Positions 24,080 through 35,874 of a DNA stretch of 64,000 nucleotides are shown one piece after another. How positions within the stretch are numbered: position 1 is the first letter of the stretch; the number at the start of each line of letters is the position of its first letter. Origin of the DNA: Ophioderma brevispina (taxonomy: Eukaryota; Echinodermata; Ophiuroidea; Amphilepidida; Ophiodermatidae); NCBI GenBank assembly GCA_023653785.1, contig JAMKCH010002919.1, forward strand, positions 1 through 64,000, written 5' to 3'. Position numbers and translations under genes: made by a program. The notes under the pieces were generated by a model. The model had not been told where the DNA came from and ran no database searches. It saw only the letters and a list, made by a program, of their open reading frames with translations.

Positions 24080-25146
24080 AATATTGAACTGAATCCTCTC
24101 CAGTTGCATAGAAGTAAAATAAATTTACGTCAAGTGGATTTAAGTTCTACAGAGGTGATTAAAACCAAAATTATCCAGTTGGTTCAGTATTAAACATAAA
24201 TAGTGTGCTTAGTTTGTACGAGGCGTCCACATTTTTTTCCTGATTGGGAAACTTTAGGCTATAAACACTTAAACTTTTGTTCAAACTTATTACACCAATG
24301 GTGATGTAAGGGGTACTTGCACCTATGTGACACACATACTGTGGTTTTGCAAACCAATTTAAATCTCAACTTTTTAGGTAATTAGGGGGACGAGGCTGTG
24401 GATCATGAATTAGGGGTTCATTCATGGATTTTCATGAGTAAACGCTTGTTTTGGCCCGAGGGCAGGCCGGCGCCGGGTGTCGCGAACCTGTTCACACATC
24501 ATTATTTGCATTTTTGTACCTTAAATCCTCCAAAATCAGCTGCAAAGTCACTCTTTTTATGCCATGTTTTCGTCTCTTCACACTTGAGAAAAACAGCACG
24601 ATCGATGTATCAAATGGGATGTTCCATTACAGAATAGGGGTGTGCTTTGAATGTGCACTAACATGCAAAATATTTGAAAGCATGTTTTGTGCTTTATTCA
24701 ACACATATTCCGAAAAATACATGTTTTTGTTTAATAGTCAAGTATATAGGGCTTCAATATCTATTTTGAGACAATAATAGCCGTAGCAACCATTCTCATT
24801 GTACACACGTCTACCTATTTCTACATGCCTACCCCAAAAGTGATCAGAAATCGATTACTGCTGGGCATTAAACGTTGTTTATGACCGGCTGTCAACCAAT
24901 CACAAACGCGGAAATCTCCTAATGATGTGTGAATGCCCCTTTAATGTATTTCCACAAATTTTATGGGAAATTTTAGTTCACCAAAATTAATCTTTGAGCA
25001 TCTCATTTGTGATCAATTTGTTGCCACAAAAGTGTCTTGCTACAAAATCTTCAATTCTATCTACTGTCCATTATTGACAATGCAGCACTGTGTCACAAAA
25101 CTGCCCTTCAATTGCAATAATGGCTTGCAAATAAGTTTGATTTGCA
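24080..25146. other. Non-coding left-arm sequence
   Basis: No gene or paired termini found; it mirrors about 58,440-58,760 with large length differences, so part of this stretch is missing from the right arm. Confidence 0.4.
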
Positions 25147-25325
25147 AGCAGTGGCAACATCAGCGGGGGGCGGGGGGGAGCAATTTCCGGTATTTCCCCT
25201 TAATGTCTTTTCTTGCCCAGAAGAAAATGATAGATTTCTGGCAAAAATCAGCAATATGAGGTAATTGGTTAAAAAATTTCCAAATTTTGCCCCCCCTGAA
25301 AAAAGTCTGGCGCCACCACTGTTTG
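25147..25325. mobile_element. CAGTGGC-type MITE
   Basis: Left end GCAGTGGCAACATCAGCGGG with a G-run, right end CCCCCCCTGAAAAAAG...GCGCCACCACTGT with the complementary C-run. Related ends (GGTTACGCCACTGC) occur at 27,412-27,436 and 54,505-55,258. The form recalls hAT-like MITE termini, but no target duplication is clear. Confidence 0.6.
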
Positions 25326-26212
25326 CAAGATGCACTTTGAGCAGAGTGTTACGCAGCTCTACACATTACTTGAATACATAGTCCTTTATGGAATAATTCT
25401 ACTTAATTCGCACAAGCTTAAAATCGACAAATATTTGGGCAAGAAAGCAATGAATTTTCTCAAAAATCTAGTTATTTGAGGTAATAACAATGAAGTACAG
25501 GGTCTGCAGTCACATTAATGGGCTCCTAATCAGGCATGAAAATGAACTTGTGGCAAAAACCTCTGAAAAACAGCATGAAAATCTGGCAAAAGTACCTGAA
25601 GTCAGGCTGAAAATCAATGAAGATGTGTAAAATCGGGCAACAAAAAACTGAATTCAGTTTTTAAACTGCAAATTCTCATACCTGCATAATGCATCCTCGA
25701 CCAGAGAAACTTTATCAATAATGGTCTCGGTCTTACCTCCCTCATTTTTGAAAAAGTTTTTCAACAATGGTCTCATAATTTGCCCATAAATGATAATGCA
25801 TCCCGGTCACCCATTATTATTTCTTTATTACAGTTAAATGAAATATCCACCAGTTTTGTCTTTCATAAACAGTGGCCAACTTGTAAGAGATCGGAATTTG
25901 GTCCAGTAACATGTATGCTGACCAGAGAGAGGAACTAGTCTAGTAAATAATTATTCAAGAAGATCAAGCTTAGTTTTAGATGATTCTGTCACACAAACTA
26001 CATATTTATACTTTTTTACCCATTCTGGCAGGAATTTATCATCAGAAACAACAAATGCACACCATAGACAATCCACATATGCAGAAGATATCTTTAACAT
26101 CTAACCACTCCTTCCAAACACAAGCTTTCTGGCTTCGGTATCAAACACTTGGCCGGGTGAATGCAAAAAAAATGGTACCTTCCCTTGCTACCTCTTGAAA
26201 TATTTATTATAA

Positions 26213-26345
26213 TAATGGCTTTGAGTAATATATTGCACTCGCTAGAAAAATATTGTACGAGTCTAAGACAAGTACCGTACAATATTTTTCTAGCGAGTGC
26301 AATATATTCAAGTATCATACGAAAAAAAGCCATTTAATATTATTA
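26213..26345. repeat. Long-stem hairpin (palindromic MITE)
   Basis: AATATATTGCACTCGCTAGA, AAAATATTGTACGAG and the complement of both form a stem of about 40 bp, enclosed by AATGGCTTT/AAAGCCATT outer ends. Degenerate copies lie at 26,565-26,665 and in the right arm at 56,840-57,115. Confidence 0.8.
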
Positions 26346-26564
26346 TTATTATTATTTAAATATCAGGCTGACTCAAACCAAACCTTGCGTTGACAGAGTT
26401 GTAGTCCAACTGGCGAACGATAGTGTTTCAATAATGGCCTTCTCGCTGAAAATGCCCGGATGCAATACAATATTAAAAAGAATATTGTATTGCATCCAGA
26501 AACTTTTACCAAAACTATACAAAGATTTCTTGCACCACTCGGAAGCCTGATATAAATAATAATA

Positions 26565-26665
26565 AATAATATTGAATGGCTTGAGTATGATACAAGAATA
26601 TTTTTTCTAGCAAGTGTAATATATTCAAGTATCATACAAAAGAAAGCCATTCAATATTATTATTA
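26565..26665. repeat. Degenerate copy of the long-stem hairpin
   Basis: Begins AATATTGAATGGCTTGAGTA and ends AAGCCATTCAATATTATTAT, with only about 25 bp of stem kept. The adjoining phrases AAATATCAGGCTGA and CAAACCAAACCTTGC repeat in both copies, so the 26.2-26.8 kb region is a tandem duplication. Confidence 0.65.
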
Positions 26666-26815
26666 TTTAAATATCAGGCTGAATCAAACCAAACCTTGCA
26701 CTGACGGTGTTGTAGTCCAACTGGAGTGTCTTGATCAGCATGAACACTCCAGTCTACGGGCTACCAGACCAATGTCGTTCTCACTAAAAATGCCCGGATG
26801 GGATACAATATTAAA

Positions 26816-27100
26816 AATACATCGCGGTCCCCGGACCGCGAGTGTCGTCTGCCGTCGTGGTTTGTGAATGGGGCCATAGGTCACATGAGGTCACCAAGGT
26901 CACATGAGGTCACCAAGGTCACATGAGGTCACCAACATGTCACCCCAACCTGCCCCCTCCTTTCCCCACTAAGTTACATCATCGTAGCCCTACAGAACTC
27001 AGACGGAATGCAATTATTAAGGTAACATTTGACCACAGACACGCAGAATACGACCCGGCGTAATCCCTATGTGCCTCTGCAATTCTTGAGACGACACAAA
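26816..27100. mobile_element. 283-bp insertion with AGGTCA-type minisatellite
   Basis: Begins ACATCGCGGTCCCCGGACCG (itself a palindrome) and GTGTCGTCTGCC, and ends GAGACGACACAA. The empty form (ACAATATTAAAAAGAATATT) is visible in the paralogous copy at 26,466-26,490 and the right arm at about 56,740-56,765. Inside, GGTCACATGAGGTCACCAA is repeated about three times. Related to the 10.5-11.26 kb element. Confidence 0.75.
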
Positions 27101-27722
27101 AAGAATATTGTATTGCATCAGGGACATTACCAAAGCTGCATAATACAAAGATTTTTTTGTACCGCTCGGAAAAGCCTGATATATAAATAATAACAAATCT
27201 TGCAATCACAATAATTTGGCTAAAGCAGTAGGTCCCACTATATTCAGATCAGCCATACAATGCTTTACATTTGATAGCACTTTGGGGAGTTGTGTCTCTA
27301 TCAATTTCAAAGTTTTAAATAAACTCTGCACCTGAAATGCACCTTGCAGATATTAGTTCAAAAGTTAAATAAAATACTAACTTATGTAATCGAAATCAAA
27401 TGACACAGGCGTAACCCCCTCTGGTTACGCCACTGCATACAGACTTCAGGGTCTACTGCCCATAGAGGTAATAGGGTCGGTTGAGATAAGACAAACGCAT
27501 CTTGTTTAGGTCTAGCATAAACTTTCCGCATCCACCCACCACACCAATGCCTACAGGCCCTACACAATAGCTTATACAACTTAGGATGAACCATGACATA
27601 CATAATCAGCTGTCTTTTTAATTATGAACATTGCACATTCAAGCAAATGTCATGGGTCATCCTAATTTGAATAGACTATATATAATATATATAATACATA
27701 TCATGGTAAAATAGAGTTATCG

Positions 27723-30700
27723 TCACTGGTACTGCATGCCGCCTCCAAATTGTGAGTCCTTTGGCCCTAGCTGGGATGGGTCTTCCATCGTGGGATTCAC
27801 TGTGAACAACAACAATCAAAGTCAAGTTTAAGGATAATGCAGGATGATAAAAGATAATGTGGAAATTTAAGACATGAGTTTATAAATAAGGACAAGTGTG
27901 TGCAATTCCATTAAACTACTTTAAAGAAAAAAGCACTAACACTTCAAAAAATTAAGTATTTGAGATATTTTTCATCTCCTGCAAATTGACAAGCAGTGAT
28001 GGCAATTCCATGCAAACTAAACTGCTGATTGTGGTACACATCAGTACAGAATAAACTAGAATTTTGCAGTTCTTGGCTTTCGCGCTCACAGTATTCAAAG
28101 AATATAAAATGTGGGCCGCTCCAAAAACAAACTTAACATTTAGTGATACATACATACATATACACACATGCACAACAGATTGCAAAGTGGTCCTGCCAGC
28201 TATGCTGGCAGCTCACAATAAAGGTTAATAATGGCCATATTTGAGGTTAGTGCAGGTCATAATGCACAATACCTCACTTAAAATCTGCGAAATTTGCACA
28301 GATAAAGCATTTACGATCTCTTTGGTGTTGATACACTGATTTCGAGCCAACCCTTTGCAGGCTACGTTAGCACAGGCTATGTTAGCGTAGCCACACTAGT
28401 AACGGAGATGCCAACACAAAGATTTTTATTATTTTTTGATGATCTGCACAAGCAAATAAAATCGGTCATTGCGTCCTGGTCAAATTCTGCATCATACGTT
28501 AGCCATTTAGACCATCTTAACATAGCGTTTTGCTGATGGAAGCCAGAAACAGTTCATGCTCAGAATAGCTACAAATAGCACTTTATTAACATAATTACAC
28601 ATGGAGGCACTGTCTCTGACATATACAGAGAGTATGTAAATGTAAATGCAGGGGGGTCGGACACGATCTGCTCGATTTGGGCATTGGGGATTTCCAAACG
28701 GTCATTTAGGGAATTCTTACGTGTATTTTCTACGGCAGCCTCGGTCCCAGTGACATTGCAAAATCACCTCTTAAGCCTTCATTCAATACATCTTAGTAAT
28801 ATCATGATAATTTAGGAAAAAATTATTGACTTCAAAATCCGTCGGGGTTAGTGGATTAACCCCGCTGCAAAATAGTGTAATTTCCAATAACGGTCATTTA
28901 GATTTAAATATTCGTGACCAGGCCTAGCCTTAAGTCAAGTCTGTGTGTGACCGCTCGATATGCGTAAGAGCGCCCTCCTACTGTTAAGTCTTTCAATAAG
29001 ACTAGCACTCGGGTTACGCCGGAAGTTGATGCTGTTCTGTTGCTGTTAGGTTGGCATGTCCTACCCCCCTGTGTAAATGGTATAGTATGTTATTACTTAC
29101 TTGGCCTAAATTGTTCTGCTGACATTCTTGTCATTAGGATACCGATGCCTTCAATCATAGCTAACAAAACACCTCCTATAATGCAGTAATAAATAGATAT
29201 TAACATATATATATTTAATAAAACAAATAAGCATCATCATGCCATGACTTGCCACCAGAAAGAGTTCAAAAAGGAAAATGGTTCGCATCTTAAAGGTGCA
29301 ACGAGAGATTTTGAGGTCCCCAAAGATTGTGTCATAATAGTAATTTCATATAGATTAGACATTCAATAGATTTCTTTCCTTGTATTTGGCTACAGAAATG
29401 TATTAAAAGAGAGGAAAAAGGTGATTTTGATTTGCTTTTATTTCAATATAAAACATAGGCTGAATTTCATATTTGCTTCTATATAAAAATTAGAAATTTC
29501 ACAATTTTTGTACCAAAAACATTTCTCAGCTTAATCCTTTCAGATGGGGATATTTTTGATGGAAATCTTTATTTACATCAGGGCAAAAATCAGTGCTTAT
29601 GATTTTTTAGGTATACCTGATATGTGAAATCTCTCATCTCATTGCACCTTTAATACAACGCTTTCTACCTCAGATAGAAGCCTGTCACTAAACATCATAT
29701 TACAAATTTTGAGTTAAATTGATGATGGGTTAGGATATTGGAAGCAAAAATGCATATCGAAATGGCCCACAAATCAGAGTATGTGTGTATGTGTGTGTGT
29801 GTGGTGTGTGTGTTACCACATAAATTAGGATGAAGCTATCAAAATTTTTGTTCATACTCTCTTGAAACACTTCTCACAACTTAAATTTTAGTGGGGTCAT
29901 GAGAAAAATATGAGCTTTCTTCTGTTACCAAAATCGGGTCAATTAGGTTCCACACCTCTTGATCAATTTTGTGCTGATTTGTGCTTTCACTATATTTATT
30001 TAGCCATATAACTCTAAAGTAAATTATGATTGACCTGAAAGAAATCTCTACATACCATATATACAGCAACAGATACATTCATGATTTAACTTTATAGGTA
30101 AAATATGGATTTTACCAACACAGATGAACTTTCATGAATGATTTAACTTTGTTGTTATAGCTTACCTATCATTGCTGACCCTGCCATGGCCACGGCTCCA
30201 CCTAAAAAAAAAAACAGACGTCAAAAAATTAAAGGAAAAAGATGCTTTTTACACAGAAAAAATATGGATAGTTGTCCCAAATAGGACGTCCAATTATGTG
30301 GTCATAGAATTAAGTGTAGAGTAATATAAAGACCCTAAGTGACCCATGAATGACCTTTGACCCCATCTGTTATCCCACATAAGACCCCTTGTCTCAATGT
30401 ATAAGCATACCAAGTATTTTTTTTGTCATTAAATATTTATTAGCAAAATCAAGAAAAAAAACCAGAAAAATTACAGAAAATCAACAATAATCATATTTGC
30501 AGCAAGAGTTACATAATAGTACCACAAGGAAATTACATACAGAAAAATTATAAAATACCCATCTCAGTACAATGACATGTTGTAGTAGAAGTGTTGAAAA
30601 TCACAACATTACCTGTAAAAATTAACCATGATGAAACAAAGGTAGGGTAGGGGGAAAAAGAAAAAGACCCGCCTAAAAATCAAAAGACCATTTTTTAAAA

Positions 30701-32451
30701 TGACTACTCAATTTCCCCTTTTTATACGCAATATCATACTCCAATTTACGTTTTGACAGAAAAAGTTTTTTAAGGGCAGTAAAATTTGGAATCACTTCCT
30801 GAATTGATCTATCACTGCACTAAGTAGAACTAGAATTTTGCGGTTCTTGGCTTTTGAGCTTGCTTATATTTGAGATTGCATATATTCAAGAATATAAGCT
30901 GTGGGCCCCGCCCAGCCTATCATACAACTTGACCCACATAAAATGACCATTGAACCTTGGCATGTGACCTTTGATCTCATCAACAAAGAGGGATCCCATG
31001 TTCACCTATGACCTCCAAGTTGGGTTCCAATTGAACTTCAAATTTTTAAAGGTCAATTTACATTTTCAGCTTGACCTTACATGACCTTTGACCTAAGCAC
31101 ATGACCTTTGACCTCATTACAAATGAAGTTGAAGTTGCACCATGCTCAAGTTTGGTTCCATCGAACTTTAACTTTTCAATTTGACGGTCAATTTTCAAAT
31201 AACTTAGCCGACACATACACACACAATGGATTTGCTAAGTGGTCCTGCTAGCTATTGCTGGCGGCCCAAGCACCCCCAAAAAAAGTGTAACCAAAAGGTA
31301 TACTAAATGTTTGACATACACAGACACCCACAAATCATCAGACCACGAATTACAAAATAAAACCTACATGCATTGTGTATGCAATTGCTGAAAAAACTAC
31401 ATGCACAAATGAAAGGGCACATGCACAATCTTATGTTCACACATCATGCCTGCGCATGGAAAACCTTTTAAGCTCTGACAAAGTGGTTCTGATCGTAGTG
31501 ATCTTTGGAGGAATAATTGGGTCACACGTTCATAGGCATATGCTTCAAAGAAAGAGAAAAGCTTTGTGAATTCCTGTGGTAAATAATATAAGACGCCTAT
31601 ACAGATTTTCTATACTTTTCAGTTAATATTTTTCTACTCATGTTAAAAATTCATGCTGATATTTTGTAATTTTAATAAAATAATAAAATGATTATTTATT
31701 AAATGTACATGCACACTAAACATGTAGTACAGAAAACTTTACATGAACCACAAAAAGTTTACGTGCCATTGTGCATGTGGCCACACAAGTAATTCGAGCT
31801 CTGCAAAATCATTGATTTAGGTATTTCGATTTGTATAGAACGACCTAAAATCAAATCCTCTTGTGAGAAACCACTTAACGAGGGGAAGTCAGATCCTGAA
31901 CTGTACGATTCTTGAAATTTTGGTAAGATTTTTGAAGATGCCATTATCAGACCAGTTTCCTGAACATATGCTTTCATAACGGAATTCACATGTTAAATAT
32001 TCCCAAAATGTCTTTGAACCTACCTCTTATGTTTCAGAACTAATTACACTTTACTGCATGCTAAGATATTAATAATGTCAACTTGTGCTTATTATTGCAA
32101 AACAATGGTTACAGGACATGTTAATATATGCCACTCCTTTCTAACAGGAACCGTGACATCCCTGCATACCTGAAGCAATAAATGCGAGCGGGGCACAGTA
32201 CGCACATCACGCATGTTTTAATGGAGTTGCGCAATAAACACGCAAAAACAGTTGTTGAACACATTGATGCAAAGACTCAAGTCAAATGAACTATACAGCC
32301 ATTTCTTCATCAATATGCTTACTTCTTGAAGCTAATACTGCTCCTGTTAATGCCCCTGATGTAATTGAGTTCCATGGATCTTCCTTTTGTCGTATGTGAA
32401 CTAGAGCACAGTCGAATGTGGAAAATAGACCTCCCCAAACAGCAAAATTAC
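27723..32451 (-). CDS. TIMM17: Tim17 homologue, last four coding exons (left copy)
   Basis: Tim17 is a core channel subunit of the TIM23 presequence translocase in the mitochondrial inner membrane. Exons on the minus strand: 32,323-32,451 (129 bp), 30,166-30,201 (36), 29,101-29,175 (75) and 27,723-27,799 (77, ending in TGA). All introns are GT-AG and phases join. The product carries [57 protein letters not shown], and a C-terminus with EDPSQLG and ending MQYQ, closely like animal Tim17. It covers about 105 residues of a protein normally near 170, i.e. transmembrane segments 2-4 and the tail; the Cys in FDCA is the position of a disulfide Cys in yeast Tim17. The first exons (MEEY/PCPWRI region and the GxxHRLRGS region) were not found upstream; the sequence there runs into the repeat array. 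The reading frame is intact. Confidence 0.93.
28044..28214. repeat. Interspersed repeat with GCCAGC hairpin end
   Basis: Starts AACTAGAATTTTGCAGTTCT and ends GTGGTCCTGCCAGCTATGCT followed by GGCAGC. The longer version at 30,822-31,268 has the same ends and adds AGGTCA repeats. Mirrored at 55,622-55,800. It lies in the last Tim17 intron. Confidence 0.7.
28640..28830 (+). repeat. Dispersed repeat, copy 2
   Basis: Matches the minus strand of 17,215-17,450 (GACACGATCTGC, GGGGATTTCCAAACGGTCAT, CGGTCCCAGTGACATT). It sits in an intron of the left Tim17 copy; the corresponding right-arm intron holds different sequence. Confidence 0.7.
29290..29653. mobile_element. TTAA MITE, family D copy (left Tim17 intron)
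   Basis: TTAA at 29,290-29,293 and 29,650-29,653, with AGGTGCAACGAGAGATTTT at the left and AAATCTCTCATCTCATTGCA at the right. Mirrored at 53,628-54,030, so the insertion predates the two arms. Confidence 0.85.
29781..29815. repeat. (TG)n microsatellite
   Basis: An interrupted TG run; its (CA)n mirror is at about 53,466-53,500. Confidence 0.9.
30822..31268. repeat. Interspersed repeat with AGGTCA array
   Basis: Same ends as the 28,044-28,214 repeat (AACTAGAATTTTGCGGTTCT; GTGGTCCTGCTAGC). Between them are units with TGACCTTTGACCT and TTTGGTTCCA(A)TTGAAC as in the 10.5-11.26 kb element. Mirrored at 52,003-52,445. Confidence 0.75.
31269..32322. other. Intronic sequence of left Tim17 copy
   Basis: No extra gene. 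Recurrent TGCATGT/ACATGCA words occur at 31,360-31,450 and 31,700-31,790. A 64-codon open frame at 31,375-31,569 has no recognisable domain. Confidence 0.5.
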
Positions 32452-32799
32452 CTGCAAATGTGTTCAAATATCATACATCAAAAAAATAAGTCTTTGTTGA
32501 CAGGAAAGAAAAATACTTGCAATGCATTTACACACAGAAATCAAAATGGATAAAAAGTTTTTAAGTTTAAGAATCACAAAACATTTCATGATCATGCTAA
32601 AAATTACCCAAGTATTACTATAAGTGCTTTGTGGGCAAAAATTTCTACATTTTATAGGGATACCTGTTATGTGAAATCTCTCAATCCACCTTTATGTCAG
32701 TTCTTTGGAACAATTACTTACTTCCCTCAAATTTTAATCACATTCCTAACAAGATTTTTTTTTAAAACTAAAAATGCATACTAAAGGGGATGACCCGAT

Positions 32800-33161
32800 T
32801 TAAAGTGACATAATTGAATTAAAAAAAAAATTGACATAATGAAAAGGACCCTTACTGAAATCACTTCCACGAGTTTGAAAACAATTTGGATGTTTCCATT
32901 TTGTAAAAACAGGAAAACAGGAAGAGTTCGGGGGGATGCTGACATTACTGCCCTGCCAGCATTTACTAAACTTGTGAATACCTTGCTTTTTTGTTCCAGA
33001 AATTGCCACAAACTGACACCCCCCCTCTAACTCTTCCTGTTTTCCTGTTTTTACAGAATGTAAACGTAAACATCCAAATTGTTTTCAAACTCGTGGAAGT
33101 GATTTCAGTAAGGGTCCTTTTCATTATGTCAAATGTTTTTCATGCCATTATGTCCCTTTAA
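32800..33161. mobile_element. TTAA MITE, family F, with long inverted halves
   Basis: TTAA at 32,800-32,803 and 33,158-33,161 with inverted AAGTGACATAATTG / CCATTATGTCCCT ends. Internally 32,830-32,935 (AAAGGACCCTTACTGAAATC, CCACGAGTTTGAAAACAATT) is the complement of 33,030-33,140, so the element folds on itself. The mirror is at 43,350-43,700. Confidence 0.8.
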
Positions 33162-33749
33162 GTTTTCATCTTGATAGAATGGCCTTCACCCGAAAACCCC
33201 ATCTGTAAAGTTTCGCGCTGATATTTCATCCTGTTTTGATGCGAGAGATAAAAACATGATTTTGTAATCCCCATTGAGTACTGTGTACAATTAATATTGG
33301 TTGACCAAAATGGGGCACATAATCGCTCATAACATCCAAACCAAATATCCTTTAGCCCCAAGATTTCACAGGGTAAATGACAAAAATAATAGCTTTCTTC
33401 TATTAGCGATCAAACATGGCCCTTTAAATATCAAGAGTTTACTCTCCCAGTCTCCCCATGGTTCATATTCGGAATTGGGCAAACAAATCACGAAAGCACC
33501 TTGTCTTTCTAAAGGGACATGAAGCTGTTAGTCCCTTGTATAAAGTTTCAAAAAGAGTAGGGTGCTAATCCATGACTGTCCAAATCTTCCTGTTAGCTTT
33601 TATGGATCTAAGTGGAAATAAGCTTCTTTCAAGGGCTTGCTTGGGCTATCCAGACAAATGCTGGACAACTGAAAATCCTGAAATACCAGGGTCAGGTGAG
33701 GTTTGCTTGAGGGCCTGCTACTGGTATCCTAGTACTACCCGTCCCAGGC
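33162..33749. other. Non-coding left-arm sequence
   Basis: No gene seen. It mirrors 42,830-43,345 (TTTGATCGTAATAGAAGAAA there against the complement here). Confidence 0.55.
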
Positions 33750-35830
33750 TGGGTTTGTCAGCGGCCGAAACCTCACCCCAATCAAGTTTCTAACAAAGAC
33801 CGATTGAGGAGGGTAGCTGGTTATCCTGGTAGGACCTAAAAAGAAGATTCTACCTACAAGGGTTGTCAGCTCTGGAGAGCTAATGTGGCCATACAGCACA
33901 TTGACATCAGGGGGAAGCCGGATCTGGTCAATTCATCTTTTGCTCTTTTGGCTCTTATCACCCAATCCTCACACAGCAGTATTGCTTTTAATGTGAGGTT
34001 GATCGGCCACCCCCATTAATAGGGACAAAACCGGATTTAACACTTTCGGTTTACTACTACTACTGATACCAATTACCTACCCGAATCTGTAACCCAACTT
34101 ACCGCCTACTATAGGTGCTTTTGTTTTACAGCTACAAGACTACCAATAAATCTATTTCTGGAACCTCTGAAAAACAAAAAAACCATCAACCAGCATGAAT
34201 TAGATAAGCTTTATATAAAAGCCAAGGGAATTCTTAAATATGGATCCGGTGCAAGGCACACTATGACCACCATTTGGAACCGAAAGAATCAAACTGAAAG
34301 CATTTCAGTTCTTTAACCCTAACCCGGACCGGGTCGTTTTGCCGCCGACGGCCCAAATGCACTAAGGGCAATCTATTTTTTTTTTTAATAATAACGCCCA
34401 GATAGCAACGATAGCCAATCTTGCGTTCATTGCATCTCGCCGTTTTTTTCACCTGCCACAGGAATAAGTAGTGGGTAAGTCAATAACGGCCCAGATGCAA
34501 CGAAAAACATCGCGTCATTTTCCCCGGAAGAACGGCCCAGATGCAACGAAACACAGCGCGTCATTTTCCCGGAAGACGGCCCGAATGGCAACGAAAACAA
34601 TCGCGTCATTTTTCCCGTAAGAACGCCCTATTGCAACTCAGAAACAGCGCTGTCATTTTACGGCAAGACGTCCCATATGCATGAACGCATTGCGCCAAAT
34701 TCGATCTTCTGCTGGGAAACCTGCCGATATGCAATGAACGCATCGCGATTATTTTCCAGGGAATAACGTCCTGAGATCATGAAAACATTGCACCTTCTGC
34801 TGGAAAACTGGCCAGAGATGACAATTATGAACCAAAGCGTCCCCAGAGCGGAAAACGTCCCAAAATCAATAGCAGCATGTTTAGATGTAACTATAGCAAA
34901 TTGAATTCTAACAAAATTCTTTTTGGTTAACAGACGAAATTGAAGATTTCAAGGCCTATAGGTAAAATGTTTTTAGCGTAAGCAATTTTACAAGCTCCCC
35001 CAATTTCGCATGTTTTCAGCAAGGCCTAGTGTTACAACCTTGAGGAAATCTTGTGCGTCAGGAAGATACGCAAGGTCTATAGGAAAAAAGCGTCTGCCGT
35101 GGCCAGCTACGTTAAATGCTAAGCTTGGTGTAATTTGAGGGTTAAAAACAGTCCACAATTGAGAGAGTTAGGTTGCTTTTGCCGTGCTTTTTTACCAGCT
35201 CTGCCCCCGTGGCCCTGCTACGTTTAATGCTAAGCTTTGTGTAAATTTTTGCATTTTTAGAACTATTTTTAACCCCCAATTTACACAAAGCTTAGCATTT
35301 AACGTAGCCGGGCCACGGCAGCCGTCTACGTTAAATGCTAAGCTTTGGTGTAAGATTTGAGGGTTAAATCCAGTCTAAAAATAGAACCGTTAGGGTTGTT
35401 TTGATGTTCTTCCTTAGCACGACAAATACAACCCTAACAGATCCAAAGGTCGCGGTTCCCGCTTTCCTTGGTCTTTAGCGGTAAGGTGGTTCTTGGTTTG
35501 CATCCGAGGGGCCGGCTCGGCCCTTGCCAGTTTTTGTCTGCTGATATGGTAGTGCACTTTTGCGCCAACAGTTTGTTAGCAACATTTCCTGTGTTTTCCT
35601 TCCCACTATGGGTGATTTTACCGGGAGCGGCTCTTCCCTGGAGAGGCTAAAAATTGAACAGTGGCCGTATGTGAAATCTGAATTTTGATCTAGGGACGCT
35701 TTCGGTAGCGGTACATTGGTGTTGTACCAAATGTATGCATGCGCAGAGGGAAAAAAAAGCCGGTCCTGAAGTGCTGTACCTGGTTTCAGGGACCAGAAAC
35801 GTCTATTATACGAGGTCCCGAGACAGGCCC
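33750..35830 (+). repeat. Array unit A1 (about 2.1 kb)
   Basis: In order: an inverted copy of repeat R (33,750-34,060), TACCCGAATCTGTAACCCAA text, a 46-bp minisatellite (34,480-34,830), a hairpin around GCTACGTTTAATGCTAAGCT (35,215-35,310), and a TATA-like module (35,510-35,830). The same order is repeated directly at 35,875-37,960 and inverted at 42,830-40,720. Confidence 0.8.
34480..34830 (+). repeat. 46-bp minisatellite in unit A1
   Basis: CGGCCCAGATGCAACGAAAA followed by a CGCGTCATTTTCCCGGAAGA-like half recurs at about 46-bp spacing (34,486, 34,532, 34,576, 34,622, 34,669, 34,717). Later units change to GGAAACCTGCC and CAATGAACGCA variants. Confidence 0.85.
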
Positions 35831-35874
35831 CAGCCACTACACGCCGGCCTTTCTGGCGTGGCATTACAAGCGGT

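Noticed and set aside
27382..27603. Open frame conserved in both arms (KLYKLLCRACRHWCGGWMRK)
   Set aside because: Conservation follows from the near-identical arms; it is downstream of the Tim17 stop on the same strand, and its end coincides with a GGTTACGCCACTGC repeat.
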